From NCBI RefSeq assembly GCF_000321025.1, contig NZ_HE610717.1, positions 769,434-833,433 on the forward strand: a DNA stretch of 64,000 bases. Reading direction: 5' to 3'. This document shows, in pieces, positions 9,741-19,761 of the stretch. The translations under genes and the position numbers were made by a program. The notes beneath the pieces were generated by a model that made no database searches, was not told the origin of the DNA, and worked only from the letters and a program-made list of their open reading frames with translations. Source of the DNA: Peptoniphilus senegalensis JC140. GTDB taxonomy: Bacteria; Bacillota; Clostridia; Tissierellales; Peptoniphilaceae. Each line of letters begins with the position of its first letter. The first letter of the stretch is position 1.

Positions 9741-12700
9741 TTAATCTTCAGATTCATCGGATTCATCAAAATCGTCTTCTTCATCTTCATCTTCATCTTC
9801 ATAGAAGTGACTGTTTTCAAAAGACTCAACTTCATCATTTGAAATTGTTCTGATGCCAATATTTGCAGTTCCTGTGTGTTCAATAAGTTCCTTTATATCA
9901 TCTTCTGATTCAGTGTTTTTATCGTCAATGTTGTCAATCTTAGTTAGTTCATCCTCGTCAACTTCAAGATCAACTTCATTTCCATTTTCATCTAGCACTT
10001 GAATTTCAAGAGCAAGTGATTGTAATTCCTTTATTAAAACTTTAAAGGATTCAGGAACTCCTGGTTGCGGAATATTTTCTCCCTTAACTATTGCTTCATA
10101 AGTCTTAACACGACCAACTATATCGTCAGATTTAACAGTAAGCATTTCTTGTAAAGTATGGCTGGCACCATAAGCTTCAAGTGCCCAAACTTCCATTTCC
10201 CCAAATCTTTGTCCACCAAATTGTGCCTTACCTCCAAGAGGTTGTTGTGTAACAAGTGAGTAAGGTCCAGTAGAACGAGCGTGGATTTTTTCATCAACTA
10301 AATGGTGAAGTTTCAACATATACATATAACCAACAGTTACAGGGTGGTCAAATTCTTCTCCAGTTCTACCATCTCTTAGTTGAATCTTTCCATCTCTTGA
10401 GTATCCAGCTTCTTCAAGTGTATCAAAGATGTCGCCTTCGTTAGCACCATCAAATACTGGAGTGGCAACATGCCATCCAAGTTTTTTTGCAGCAAGTCCC
10501 AAGTGAACTTCAAGAACTTGTCCAAGATTCATACGAGAAGGAACCCCTAGTGGGTTAAGAACAATTTGGATAGGTGTACCATCTGGCATGTAAGGCATAT
10601 CTTCCTTAGGCATTACCCTAGAAATAACCCCTTTGTTACCGTGACGTCCACACATCTTGTCTCCAACTTGAATCTTTCTCTTTGTAGCAACAAAAACTCT
10701 TACCATTTCATTTACACCTGGTTGAAGTTCGTCGCCATCTGATCTATTAAAAGTCTTTACATCGACAACAATACCATGTTCCCCATGAGGAAGTCTTAGG
10801 GATGTGTCTCTTACCTCTCTGGCTTTCTCGCCAAAGATTGAGCGAAGTAGTCTTTCTTCTGCAGAAAGCTCAGTTTCTCCCTTTGGAGTTACCTTTCCAA
10901 CAAGAATATCTCCTGGCTTAACTTCTGCACCAATTCTAATAATTCCTCTGCTGTCAAGGTCTTTTAACATGTCTTCGCCAACATTTGGAATATCTCTAGT
11001 TATTTCTTCAGGTCCAAGTTTTGTATCTCTAGCTTCAGATTCATATTCTTCGATGTGAAGTGAAGTTAATACATCGTCAATTACAAGTTCTTGGCTTACA
11101 AGCATGGCATCTTCATAGTTGTATCCTTCCCAGTTCATAAAGGCTATTAGGATATTTTTGCCAAGAGCCATTTCGCCTTGGTCTGTACTTGGTCCATCGG
11201 CAATAATTTCTCCTGCTTCTACGGAGTCGCCTGCATTTACAATAGGTCTTTGGTTAATTGTAGTGCCTTGGTTGCCGCCCATGAATTTGTGCAATTTATA
11301 AGTGTCAATGCCCTTATTAAATTCTCTTTCGATTTCAATGTGAACGGCATCAACTTTTTTAACAGTTCCCTTGTTCTTAGAAACTATTACAACACCTGAG
11401 TCCTTAGCAGCTCTATATTCAATACCAGTTCCAACAACTGGAGCTTCAGTTTTTAATAGAGGCACTGCTTGACGCTGCATGTTTGCACCCATTAGGGCTC
11501 TGTTGGCATCGTCATTTTCCAAGAAAGGTATCATAGAAGTACCAACTGCAACAATTTGTTGAGGTGATACGTCCATGTAGTTTACATCTTTAATATCAAA
11601 TATATCGGCATTACCGCCATGACCTCTGGCTGCAATCCTGTCTTCAACAAATTTATTATTTTCATCAAGCCTTTCGTCAGCTTGTGCAATGATTTGTTCG
11701 TACTCAACATCGGCTGTTAGATAATCTATTTGATCAGTTACAACTCCGTCAACAACTTTTCTATATGGAGTCTCGATAAATCCATAATCATTAATTCTTG
11801 CGTAAGTTGTAAGTGATGTTATAAGTCCAATGTTTGGACCTTCTGGTGTCTCAATAGGACACATTCTTCCATAGTGTGAGTTATGGACGTCACGCACTTC
11901 AAATCCAGCTCTATCTCTGCTTAACCCACCAGGTCCAAGTGCAGATAACCTTCTCTTGTGTGTTAATTCTGATAGAGGATTGTTTTGGTCCATAAATTGT
12001 GAAAGTTGTGAAGAACCAAAAAATTCTTTTATAGCAGCTGTCACAGGTCTAATATTTATAAGTGATTGTGGTGTAGTTGCATCGGCATCTTGGACTGTCA
12101 TTCTTTCACGAATAACTCTTTCCATTCTTGAAATACCAATTCTAAATTGATTTTGAAGAAGTTCTCCAACGGATCTAATTCTTCTGTTTCCCAAGTGGTC
12201 GATATCGTCAACTGAACCAACATTATTCATAAGTCCAAATTCATAATTAATACCGGCGATAATATCGTCAATTAAAATATGTTTTGGAGAAAGTTCTCTA
12301 TGAGCCTTTACAAGTTCTTCCTTGAATTTTTCTGTATCTTCAGAAAATTCTTCGTAAAGTTCATCGAAAAGTGGTCTATAAACTTTTTCTTTAAAGCCAA
12401 GCTCTTCCATATCAAAGTCAAGTTCGTAAGCATCAACAAAAGTAAAGTTGTTTCCTATTACTATTGTCTTATCTGTTGCGTGTTCATAATTTTCATCAGT
12501 CTTTATAAGAACTTGATTAACTCCAGCTGCTTCAATTTTTTCAGCCTTTGCTCTAGTTAGAAGTTCTCCTTCTTCAGCTAAAATTTCGCCAGTCATAGGG
12601 TCAATTATATCTTCTGCAGGAATATTATTTTCTATTCTTGCACTGATTCCTAACTTTTTATTGAATTTATATCTTCCAACTTTTGCAAGGTCATATCTTC

Positions 12701-13484
12701 TGTCATCGAAAAACATATTTTCAAAAAGTGATTGTGCTGAATCAATTGTTGGTGGTTCCCCTGGTCTTAACTTTTTATAAATTTCTAGTAAAGCTTCATT
12801 TTTATTAGTAGTAATATCTTTTTCTAATGTCTTTAAAAGTGCTTCACTTTCGCCAAGAACATCAATTATTTCTTGGTTGGATTCAACTCCCAATGCTCTT
12901 AAAAGAACAGTGATAGGAAGTTTTCTAGTTCTATCAATTCTTACATTGATTACGCCCTGAGCATCAGTTTCAAATTCAAGCCAAGCTCCTCTATTTGGAA
13001 TAAGAGTCGCCGAATAGATTTTCTTACCTGTCTTATCTCTCTCTTCTTTGTAATATGCTCCTGGACTTCTTACAAGTTGTGAAACAACTACACGTTCTGC
13101 TCCGTTAATTACAAAAGTACCAGTTGGTGTCATAAGAGGAAGGTCGCCCATAAAGACTTCTTGTTCCTTTACTTCCCCAGTTTCACTGTTGATAAGCCTT
13201 ACCTTTGCCTTTAATGGCGCAGAGTAATTAGTATCCCTCTGTTTTGATTCGTCAATATCATATTTAATCTCGTCAGATAAATAATAATCGACAAATTCCA
13301 AAATTAAATTTCCAGAGTAATCCTCGATAGGAGATACATCATCAAATACTTCCTTTAACCCTTCTTCAATTAACCATTTGTATGAAGAAGTCTGCACGTC
13401 AAGGAGATTTGGTAGTGACATAACTTCGTCTACACGAGAAAAACTCATTCTCTCACGTTTCCCATATTTAACAGGATGTACCAT
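9741..13484 (-). CDS. rpoB: RNA polymerase beta subunit
   Basis: 1247 residues from the ATG at 13482-13484 ([15 protein letters not shown]). A GTG four codons earlier overlaps the AGGGTGAG ribosome site and is rejected. The rifampicin-binding cluster ([29 protein letters not shown]) carries the usual sensitive-type residues. The protein ends in a very acidic Asp/Glu/Ser tail encoded by a GAT/GAA-rich simple repeat at about 9765-9810. No rplJ/rplL genes precede it; it has its own promoter at 13568-13596. Confidence 0.98.
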   Translation of the reverse strand: MVHPVKYGKRERMSFSRVDEVMSLPNLLDVQTSSYKWLIEEGLKEVFDDVSPIEDYSGNLILEFVDYYLSDEIKYDIDESKQRDTNYSAPLKAKVRLINSETGEVKEQEVFMGDLPLMTPTGTFVINGAERVVVSQLVRSPGAYYKEERDKTGKKIYSATLIPNRGAWLEFETDAQGVINVRIDRTRKLPITVLLRALGVESNQEIIDVLGESEALLKTLEKDITTNKNEALLEIYKKLRPGEPPTIDSAQSLFENMFFDDRRYDLAKVGRYKFNKKLGISARIENNIPAEDIIDPMTGEILAEEGELLTRAKAEKIEAAGVNQVLIKTDENYEHATDKTIVIGNNFTFVDAYELDFDMEELGFKEKVYRPLFDELYEEFSEDTEKFKEELVKAHRELSPKHILIDDIIAGINYEFGLMNNVGSVDDIDHLGNRRIRSVGELLQNQFRIGISRMERVIRERMTVQDADATTPQSLINIRPVTAAIKEFFGSSQLSQFMDQNNPLSELTHKRRLSALGPGGLSRDRAGFEVRDVHNSHYGRMCPIETPEGPNIGLITSLTTYARINDYGFIETPYRKVVDGVVTDQIDYLTADVEYEQIIAQADERLDENNKFVEDRIAARGHGGNADIFDIKDVNYMDVSPQQIVAVGTSMIPFLENDDANRALMGANMQRQAVPLLKTEAPVVGTGIEYRAAKDSGVVIVSKNKGTVKKVDAVHIEIEREFNKGIDTYKLHKFMGGNQGTTINQRPIVNAGDSVEAGEIIADGPSTDQGEMALGKNILIAFMNWEGYNYEDAMLVSQELVIDDVLTSLHIEEYESEARDTKLGPEEITRDIPNVGEDMLKDLDSRGIIRIGAEVKPGDILVGKVTPKGETELSAEERLLRSIFGEKAREVRDTSLRLPHGEHGIVVDVKTFNRSDGDELQPGVNEMVRVFVATKRKIQVGDKMCGRHGNKGVISRVMPKEDMPYMPDGTPIQIVLNPLGVPSRMNLGQVLEVHLGLAAKKLGWHVATPVFDGANEGDIFDTLEEAGYSRDGKIQLRDGRTGEEFDHPVTVGYMYMLKLHHLVDEKIHARSTGPYSLVTQQPLGGKAQFGGQRFGEMEVWALEAYGASHTLQEMLTVKSDDIVGRVKTYEAIVKGENIPQPGVPESFKVLIKELQSLALEIQVLDENGNEVDLEVDEDELTKIDNIDDKNTESEDDIKELIEHTGTANIGIRTISNDEVESFENSHFYEDEDEDEEDDFDESDESED

Positions 13485-13521
13485 TAATTTTCTCACCCTA
13501 GCCTTTCAAATGAGTGTCTCC

Positions 13522-13549
13522 AATTAGAGTACAAATCACCACTCTAATT
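13522..13549 (-). promoter_or_regulatory. Leader hairpin of the rpoBC operon
   Basis: A perfect 9-bp inverted repeat (aattagagt / actctaatt) with a 10-base loop lies between the promoter and the rpoB ribosome site. There is no U-tract, so it does not look like a terminator. It resembles the str operon leader in size and placement but not in sequence. Confidence 0.45.
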
Positions 13550-13567
13550 ATTATTATGCAAATATGT

Positions 13568-13596
13568 ATTTTATCATTTTATATGGCAACTTTCAA
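13568..13596 (-). promoter_or_regulatory. Sigma-A promoter of rpoB-rpoC
   Basis: TTGAAA, a 17-base spacer, then TAAAAT on the minus strand. It lies just after the terminator of the upstream DsrE-like gene, so rpoBC is an independent transcription unit. Confidence 0.75.
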
Positions 13597-13606
13597 GCCT
13601 TAAAGC

Positions 13607-13639
13607 AAAAAAAATCCTGCCTTTTGGCAGAATCTTTTT
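13607..13639 (-). terminator. Intrinsic terminator after the DsrE-like gene
   Basis: Stem CTGCC / GGCAG extended by flanking A-T pairs, with U-runs on both sides. It could stop transcription in either direction. Confidence 0.75.
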
Positions 13640-13962
13640 TAAAGTCTAATATAAGCGTAACCTTCGTTTTGGAGTTTTACTATTTTTGTTATAACTAAGT
13701 CTTCCACTTTGATGCTATGAGGTAGCAATTCCTTTGAAAGTCTATTTTCTACCAAAGCTTTCTTTCCAATTGTAATATTTACTTTTGGATTTCCAATAAC
13801 TCCTTCGAAATCAACTCCAGAGTACCTGTTAAAAAGTGCAGCAGCCTTAGCCATAGCAATTATTTCAACTTGTATATCATCGAAAGTGTCTAATAAATCT
13901 CTAACATTTGAAATTACAGCAGACCATTTATCTTCTTCAACTACGTGAAAAATTACCTTCAT
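13639..13962 (-). CDS. DsrE/DsrF-like small protein
   Basis: 107 residues with the pattern of the DsrE superfamily (MKVIFHVVEEDKW, VEIIAMAKAAALF, then an alpha/beta C-terminal half). The family includes sulfur-relay proteins and many uncharacterised members. No conserved active cysteine is visible, so sulfur transfer is not supported. The ATG at 13962 is chosen because AAAGGAG lies eight bases upstream; two earlier start codons overlap that site. It stands alone between murJ and rpoB. Confidence 0.65.
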   Translation of the reverse strand: MKVIFHVVEEDKWSAVISNVRDLLDTFDDIQVEIIAMAKAAALFNRYSGVDFEGVIGNPKVNITIGKKALVENRLSKELLPHSIKVEDLVITKIVKLQNEGYAYIRL

Positions 13963-14035
13963 ATTCATCACTCCTTTATTAAGTAATATTTTACACTATT
14001 AAAGAGTAAAATAAAAGGTAATTTTCCCTATTTTG

Positions 14036-15535
14036 CTATTTCTTAAATATGAACTTTTTAATCTCACTTATCTCGTCAACTCTAAATACAATAAGTAAAA
14101 TCAAGTATATAGCACCTGCAATAATTATAGAAATTAATAGAGATAAATTTATTCCAAAGCTTTTAGTTAATATATTGTAGAAAATTTTTGAACAAAAAGC
14201 CATGACAACTGATGAAATAGTAATTTTTATGACATTTGTAAAAAGTTTTTTGTTAAATACATTGCCAATTAATTTAATAGATGGAAGGTAAAGTGCTATA
14301 GCCCCAACTATAAAGGATATAGAAGTCGCAAGGGCAATTCCCCTTATTCCCATTACTTTTGAAAGTAAAAGGGCAAGAATGATATTAATTGCTACTATTA
14401 AAACAGAATTTATAACTGGAGTTTTGTTATCTCCAAGAGAATAAAAAACTCTGGATATAACTTCACGAACTCCAATTCCAATTACACCAAAGGCAAAGAA
14501 AGATAATACTGTAGCAGTAATCTTTGCATCATCAACAGAAAATTCTCCGCCAACAAAAAGTAGATTTACAATTGGAAAGGAATAAATATAAAGTCCAAAG
14601 GCAGCCGGCACAACTAGAAGTAGCATATTTGAAAGACCTTCTGAAAGTGCAGTTTTTAAATTTACATAATCTTTCTTTGAGCCAAAATTTGCGAGCTTAG
14701 GATAAGTAGCTGTTATTATTGATGTGACAACTATTCCTGTTACAAAACTTTGGAGTTTGTAGGCATAATTTAAAATTGAAATTCCTCCCGCATAAGCTCC
14801 CGATGCAATGGATCTAGAAATCATAAAGTTAATTTCAATTGCAGAAGTGGAAATTAAAATTGGAAGAATAGAAATAAACATCGCTTTCATATCTTCATTA
14901 AAATCAATTTTTAAACTGTGCTTGTAGCCAAGTTTTTTAATTGGCATTATAAAAATAGCATATTGCAAAACAAAGGCAACTAAAATTCCTATGGCAAGAT
15001 AATTTATGCCAAGATTTCTTGATATTGCCATGGCTCCAATTAAAATTACATTCATTAGAATTGAGTGAAGCACAGAAATAATAAATCTCTCGTGAATTTG
15101 AAGGTATGCCTTATAAATTGAGCTAACAGCAGTAACTGCAATGGAGAGCATGGCAACTCTTGATACAAATACAGCAGTTTCAAGCTTTTCTCCTTCAAAA
15201 CCTTCAGCCATTAATTTTACAAGAGGTCTTGCGAAAATAATAGAAATAATAGTAACAAGAACAAATACAAGTAAAATAACATTAGAAAGATTAGCCGTAA
15301 ATAAATCAGCTTTTTTCTTGTCTTCCCTTTCTTCAATTTTATCGTACATTGGTATGTAACCATTGGCAACAGCACCACTAATGACATTGGTAAAAGTCAT
15401 AGGAAGTTGAAAGGCAATTAGAAAAATATCTGCAACCATGCCAACTCCAAAAAAGTAAGCAAGTGCCTTCTCTCTCAAAAGTCCAAAGATTTTTGAGACA
15501 ATTGTAATAAGCATTAATATATATGAAGTCTTCAT
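14036..15535 (-). CDS. murJ: Lipid II flippase MurJ/MviN
   Basis: 499-residue polytopic protein of the MOP exporter superfamily that moves the peptidoglycan precursor lipid II across the membrane. It starts MKTSYILMLITIVSKIFGLL with the typical SKIFGLLREK motif near residue 15 and about 14 hydrophobic helices to the end. The ATG at 15533-15535 is preferred for spacing to AAAGGAG; the ATG just before it is nearly as good. The frame remains open far upstream, but that stretch overlaps the neighbouring ATPase gene and is not coding. It follows the ATPase gene in the same direction. Confidence 0.9.
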   Translation of the reverse strand: MKTSYILMLITIVSKIFGLLREKALAYFFGVGMVADIFLIAFQLPMTFTNVISGAVANGYIPMYDKIEEREDKKKADLFTANLSNVILLVFVLVTIISIIFARPLVKLMAEGFEGEKLETAVFVSRVAMLSIAVTAVSSIYKAYLQIHERFIISVLHSILMNVILIGAMAISRNLGINYLAIGILVAFVLQYAIFIMPIKKLGYKHSLKIDFNEDMKAMFISILPILISTSAIEINFMISRSIASGAYAGGISILNYAYKLQSFVTGIVVTSIITATYPKLANFGSKKDYVNLKTALSEGLSNMLLLVVPAAFGLYIYSFPIVNLLFVGGEFSVDDAKITATVLSFFAFGVIGIGVREVISRVFYSLGDNKTPVINSVLIVAINIILALLLSKVMGIRGIALATSISFIVGAIALYLPSIKLIGNVFNKKLFTNVIKITISSVVMAFCSKIFYNILTKSFGINLSLLISIIIAGAIYLILLIVFRVDEISEIKKFIFKK

Positions 15536-15629
15536 CATTTCTCCTTTAAATAAAAAACTTGGGTCTAACCCCAAGTAATTATATATTTTTCTAATTTTAT
15601 TTACAAGTTTCTCAAGTCTATTAAAAAAA

Positions 15630-16837
15630 TCATTTCTCACTTTCGAGCAAAAAATCAATGATATTTTTGTGAACAATTCCCCTTTGTGAAAAATCAAGTT
15701 TATCCATTGAAAGAACATATTTCGGATAATTATCTTTAATCAAATCATAAACTCCAAATTCTCTATCTCTAGTTTCTTCATTTTCCATTAAATAGGCAAT
15801 TTGAAAATAAGAAATATCTTCGCCTTTTTTTGCAACAAAATCTATTTCTCTATCTTTGACTTTTCCAATTTTTACGCTGTATCCTCGTGACAAAAGTTCA
15901 ATGTAAACAATATTTTCCAAAGTTTTTTCAATATCTTTAACATTAGAAAATCCCATAGACTGTCTAAAACCATGATCCGTCAAATAATATTTTTCATCAA
16001 CTTTTAAAATCTTTTTGCCTCCTAAATCGTATCTTGGAACTTTCTTCAATACAAAGGCTTTGTTGCAATATTCCAAATAATTTAATACAGTATCAACAGA
16101 AATATTTCTATTTTCACTCTTCAAGTAATTTCTTATGGCACTAGCAGAAAAAGTCGCACCAATATTTTGCATGGCAAAGCTTAAAATTCTATTAAAAATA
16201 TCCACATCTCTTATATTATTGTAATTTAAAACATCTTTTACAAGCACGGTGTTATAAATGTCATTCAAATATTTTTGTGAAACTTCTTCGTTGAGATTAA
16301 AATATTTTAAACCAGGCATTCCGCCAATTTTTATAAATTTTTGAAATAATTCCTCTTCGCTTAAATTTGAGTTTTTATAAATTTCTGAAAATTCATCAAA
16401 AGTAAAGGGTTGAATTTCAAATTCTACATATCTACCAGCAAGAAGTGTGGATAAGTCGCCAGAGATTAGTTTTGAATTAGAGCCAGTGATGTAAATATCA
16501 GAATTAAGACTAACTCTAAGTCCATTTATTACCCTCTCCCAATCCTTAACAAGTTGAATTTCATCAAATAAAAAATAAACTTTTCCCTTTTTGTTCTTCA
16601 ATTTTTTATCTAAATAATCTTTTAATAAATCTGCATTATTAATATCAAAAAATTCAAGGGATTCAAAATTCATATAAATTTTATTTTCGACAGGCACATC
16701 CTTTAAAACATCATCTCTAATAATATTTAAAATTGTAGATTTTCCAACACGCCTCATTCCAGTTAAAATTTTTACTATTGGCTTATCAATAAATTTTTTT
16801 ATTTTTTTATGTACTTGGCTCTAAAAATATATTTCAT
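15630..16837 (-). pseudogene. AAA ATPase with DUF4143, 5' frameshift in an A-tract
   Basis: The intact frame from the ATG at 16757 encodes 375 residues. It has the P-loop GKST directly at its start, Walker B FLFDEIQ, an ITGSNSKL sensor, and a C-terminal DUF4143/nuclease-like half (KVKDREIDFVAKKG). Family members normally carry some 25 residues before the P-loop. Those residues are present upstream, opening with ATG at 16837 behind AGGAGGGG, but in another frame. The two A7 runs at 16794-16800 and 16802-16808 separate the frames, and one extra A in the first-transcribed run would restore a continuous 402-residue protein. It is therefore either a pseudogene, an OFF state of a slippage switch, or a miscall. 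The family is of uncertain function, often in mobile or defence contexts. Confidence 0.8.
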
Positions 16838-16855
16838 TCAAACCCCTCCTTTAGT

Positions 16856-16950
16856 TTCGATTATACTCGAAATAAAAATATTTTTCAACTTACATTCGAC
16901 TATACTCGAAATAATTTTATTATTTTTTATTTATTTATAATATAGTCGAA
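16856..16950 (-). promoter_or_regulatory. Promoter with TTCGA-N6-TCGAA operator repeats
   Basis: The minus strand has TTGAAA (16883-16888), a 17-base spacer and TATAAT (16860-16865) in front of the DUF4143 ATPase gene. A 16-base near-palindrome TTCGA-N6-TCGAA covers the -10 box (16856-16871). A second copy lies upstream of the -35 box (16895-16910), sharing 19 of 20 bases with the first over the extended unit. A half-site TATAGTCGAA is at 16941-16950. This is a typical arrangement for a repressor, which is not identified here. Confidence 0.65.
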
Positions 16951-16970
16951 GCCGTAAAAATTTATTAAAT

Positions 16971-17016
16971 AAAAAAGTGATGCTAAGAATAAAATTAATT
17001 ATCCCTAACATCACTT
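16971..17016 (-). terminator. Intrinsic terminator of the ABC/two-component operon
   Basis: An 8-bp perfect stem (aagtgatg / catcactt) with partial inner pairing and a six-U tail on the minus strand, just after the hidden small membrane gene at 17025-17283. Confidence 0.75.
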
Positions 17017-17024
17017 AAAATAAA

Positions 17025-17283
17025 TTATATTAAACTGTTAATAAACATGAAGAGTGGAAATATTATAATTAATAAAAAATTTAATACTCCAAAGAAAACT
17101 GACTTTTCTTTTACTGCAAATACAAGACCAATAATGCCAATAACCCTTAAGATTGATAAACTGGTAAGACCTATTGGTCTTAAATTTGTAAACTCAGCAA
17201 AAAAATCTACCGGTAGTAAATATAAAATTATAAAAAACCAAAACTCCTGCGATAAATAAATACTTGCTAAGGCTTTTTTTCAT
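17025..17283 (-). pseudogene. Small membrane protein gene, frameshifted in an A7 run after the start
   Basis: ATG at 17281-17283 has a perfect AGGAGG site but reads into a stop after 29 codons. If the A7 run right after the ATG (17274-17280) is read as A6, an 85-residue protein appears with hydrophobic helices around FWFFIILYLLPVDFFA, a middle helix and LLIIIFPLFMFI, ending exactly before the operon terminator. The gene is the last of the response regulator-kinase-ABC transporter operon, 9 bases after the permease. The family is not recognised. It may be a phase-variable or damaged accessory subunit, or an artefact of homopolymer calling. Confidence 0.7.
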
Positions 17284-17292
17284 GACTACCTC

Positions 17293-19761
17293 CTAGTCAA
17301 ATCCTCTTATCAAATCAATTGGATCAATCTTTAAAATATTTTTTAAAGATAAATTGTAGATTAGTATATTTATACCATAAATCAAAATGGAAAAAGCAAT
17401 AAAATACTTATATTCAAAATAGGATAATAAAATTTTCATATCCATAGTTGGCGAAATTTTTGCAATTATAAATAAAGCAGCTAAACTTACTATTAAAACT
17501 ATTGCCAGAGATTTTATTTCTTCTAAGATAAAATCTCTTGTGTACTTATATTTTAGTTCTTCCTCATCTATTCCACAAGACATTAAAGAACCAATTTCTT
17601 TTTTTCTTGCCATTAAACTTAAATTAATAGAAGAATATCCATTAGTTACATTTAAAATAAAAATTATACTTGCAATAGAAATTATCATAATCCCAAAAGT
17701 TTTTACATCTTTCATGCGATTTGCTTCTACATCTTTGCTTGTAGTTAAATTATAGGTTTCATTATAGGCAATGGATGTATCTAATTTTTCTTTAATTTCA
17801 TTCTTTATATCTTCCAACTTACTTTCATCAACTTGCATTGAAAGTTCATAGGTGTTTCTTTTCAATTCATTATTGTTTTTTAAATAGTACTTATTCCATT
17901 CATCTAGGAGTTTAAAATATGTGTCAAAGTCGACATATAAATACACGTTGAAGGGTAGTCTTCTTTGCCTAAAGTCCTTTGTGTCATCGATTAATTTATC
18001 TACTTTGATTGAATAATTGTAATCTTTTTTCTCTGTTATAGAGTAATTTAAACTATTTATGTTTTTAAAATATTTTGTTGTTTCTGATCCATCAATAGGT
18101 GCATTTGGATTGACTTGGACCCTATTTAATAGCAAAGCCTCTCCCTTTTTACCACCGATTTTTTCAAATGTTTGGTCATCTAAAGCCGTTATAATTCCAT
18201 CGAGATAAAAATCTTCGCCATTATCGTAATATTTTCGCATTTTTTCGTCTAAATTAAGAGACCTAAACTCATCTGAATAATTTTTATCCTTACTAAGGGA
18301 AATATATTTTTCAGTTGAAAGGAAGGCTCTGTGATTTTCTGTAGTCTTCATTATATCCTTTAAGACATTTGGAACTTCAGCTTCATTTGAATGAATTAGT
18401 ATATTAATATTCGTATTGTAAGTGTAAGTATTCTTCACCCTATTGTACTTTGCCATAGAAAAAACTATCAAAAAAATTGATACAATTATCATTCCAATTG
18501 CAGAAATATATCTCTGAGAAGAAATAGTTTTTAAATTATTTATCTTTAATTCCTTCCAAATATCTTTATTCCTTTTTAGTTTTATATTTTTGTCACTAAA
18601 GTTGCCCTTTATACCATCAATTATATTTATCTTTGCGATTTTTTTAGCTGGAGCAAATATTGATATGAAAATTATAAAAAAGCAAATTAATAAAACTACA
18701 AGTGAAAGGCTTGGCGAAAATTCTATATACTTGTACTTTTCCTCTTCCTCTACAATCCTTTGAATACCAAGATTGAGGAGGTTGATTCCCCCATATCCGA
18801 AAACATGTCCTAAAACTATTGGTAGAAGCGAAATTTTTAATCCATCTTTTAAAAGCAATTTATAAATTTGATAATCTGTTGAACCAATGGACTTGTACAT
18901 TGAAATTTCTCTTATCTTTCTTAGACCCCAAACTGTAAAAATATTTTTTACAAAAAATATAAAAATGAGGATTGTAGCAAATATTAAAATAGAGTCTACA
19001 ATTATCTGCCTATTTTGTTGTAAAAGACTTCCATCAACATTATAGTAATCTTTCATTATCTCGCTAAATGCAAGTTCTACTTTATCTTTATTCAAGGCAG
19101 ATGCAAGATCTTTTTCTAAATTATCTTTATTATTGTAGGCTTTTCTAAAATTATCAAATCTTACAAAGCTATTGGTTTTTTGACCCTTTCCTATGACAGT
19201 AGAAGCATAAAAAATCTTCATATTTTCATTGTAAAGATTTCTTGTGAGACCACTTATTACATATTCTTTGCTATCTTTTCTTATAAATTCCTCATCTTTA
19301 GTAACACTTGAAACTGCTTTTATTTGTTTTCCATCAACCAATCTATTTCCAAATTCTACTTCAATCTTATCCCCAATTTTTAAATTTTCTTTTTTTGCAA
19401 GACTTTTTGGTATGGTAATTTCATTATCTTTTGCAGCAAAGCTTCCCTCTTTTAATATACTATCTTCTAACATCTTGTTAAAACCCTGGTCTATGTAATT
19501 TACCACTAAGACATTCTGAGATATCTTGGCTGAATTATTTTCTACAGCAACTTCTCCTACTTCTTTAATGTTTTTTATTTCTTTTAATTTGCTTGAGTCA
19601 CCAGAGACTGTATCGACCTTGACTTTGGCATCATAAATTGATCTGTTCCTAAAATATTCATAATTAAACTTATTATTTACATATCCAATGTAAAGGCAAA
19701 ATGTAAAGAAAATTGCAGTTATAAAAAGTGAAAGTGAGATTGAGAGATTCTTCCTATTCAT
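17293..19761 (-). CDS. ABC transporter permease with two FtsX/MacB-type domains
   Basis: 822 residues with one helix near residues 8-28, a large extracellular region, then three helices (about 255-375). After that come another helix near 420, a second extracellular region and three C-terminal helices. This duplicated architecture is that of the exporter/lipoprotein-release permeases linked to antimicrobial-peptide response systems. The ATG at 19761 is used because GGGAG lies nine bases before it; the track-like ATG three codons earlier touches that site. It overlaps the ATPase gene by 8 bases. The substrate is unknown; peptide or envelope-active compounds are likely from context. Confidence 0.85.
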   Translation of the reverse strand: MNRKNLSISLSLFITAIFFTFCLYIGYVNNKFNYEYFRNRSIYDAKVKVDTVSGDSSKLKEIKNIKEVGEVAVENNSAKISQNVLVVNYIDQGFNKMLEDSILKEGSFAAKDNEITIPKSLAKKENLKIGDKIEVEFGNRLVDGKQIKAVSSVTKDEEFIRKDSKEYVISGLTRNLYNENMKIFYASTVIGKGQKTNSFVRFDNFRKAYNNKDNLEKDLASALNKDKVELAFSEIMKDYYNVDGSLLQQNRQIIVDSILIFATILIFIFFVKNIFTVWGLRKIREISMYKSIGSTDYQIYKLLLKDGLKISLLPIVLGHVFGYGGINLLNLGIQRIVEEEEKYKYIEFSPSLSLVVLLICFFIIFISIFAPAKKIAKINIIDGIKGNFSDKNIKLKRNKDIWKELKINNLKTISSQRYISAIGMIIVSIFLIVFSMAKYNRVKNTYTYNTNINILIHSNEAEVPNVLKDIMKTTENHRAFLSTEKYISLSKDKNYSDEFRSLNLDEKMRKYYDNGEDFYLDGIITALDDQTFEKIGGKKGEALLLNRVQVNPNAPIDGSETTKYFKNINSLNYSITEKKDYNYSIKVDKLIDDTKDFRQRRLPFNVYLYVDFDTYFKLLDEWNKYYLKNNNELKRNTYELSMQVDESKLEDIKNEIKEKLDTSIAYNETYNLTTSKDVEANRMKDVKTFGIMIISIASIIFILNVTNGYSSINLSLMARKKEIGSLMSCGIDEEELKYKYTRDFILEEIKSLAIVLIVSLAALFIIAKISPTMDMKILLSYFEYKYFIAFSILIYGINILIYNLSLKNILKIDPIDLIRGFD

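Noticed and set aside
9765-9810. GAA/GAT simple repeat
   Set aside because: It encodes the acidic C-terminal tail of RpoB and is in frame; no sign of a separate element.
17047-17259. 70-codon plus-strand open frame
   Set aside because: No ribosome site and Lys/Asn-rich composition; the opposite strand holds the hidden membrane protein that ends at the operon terminator.
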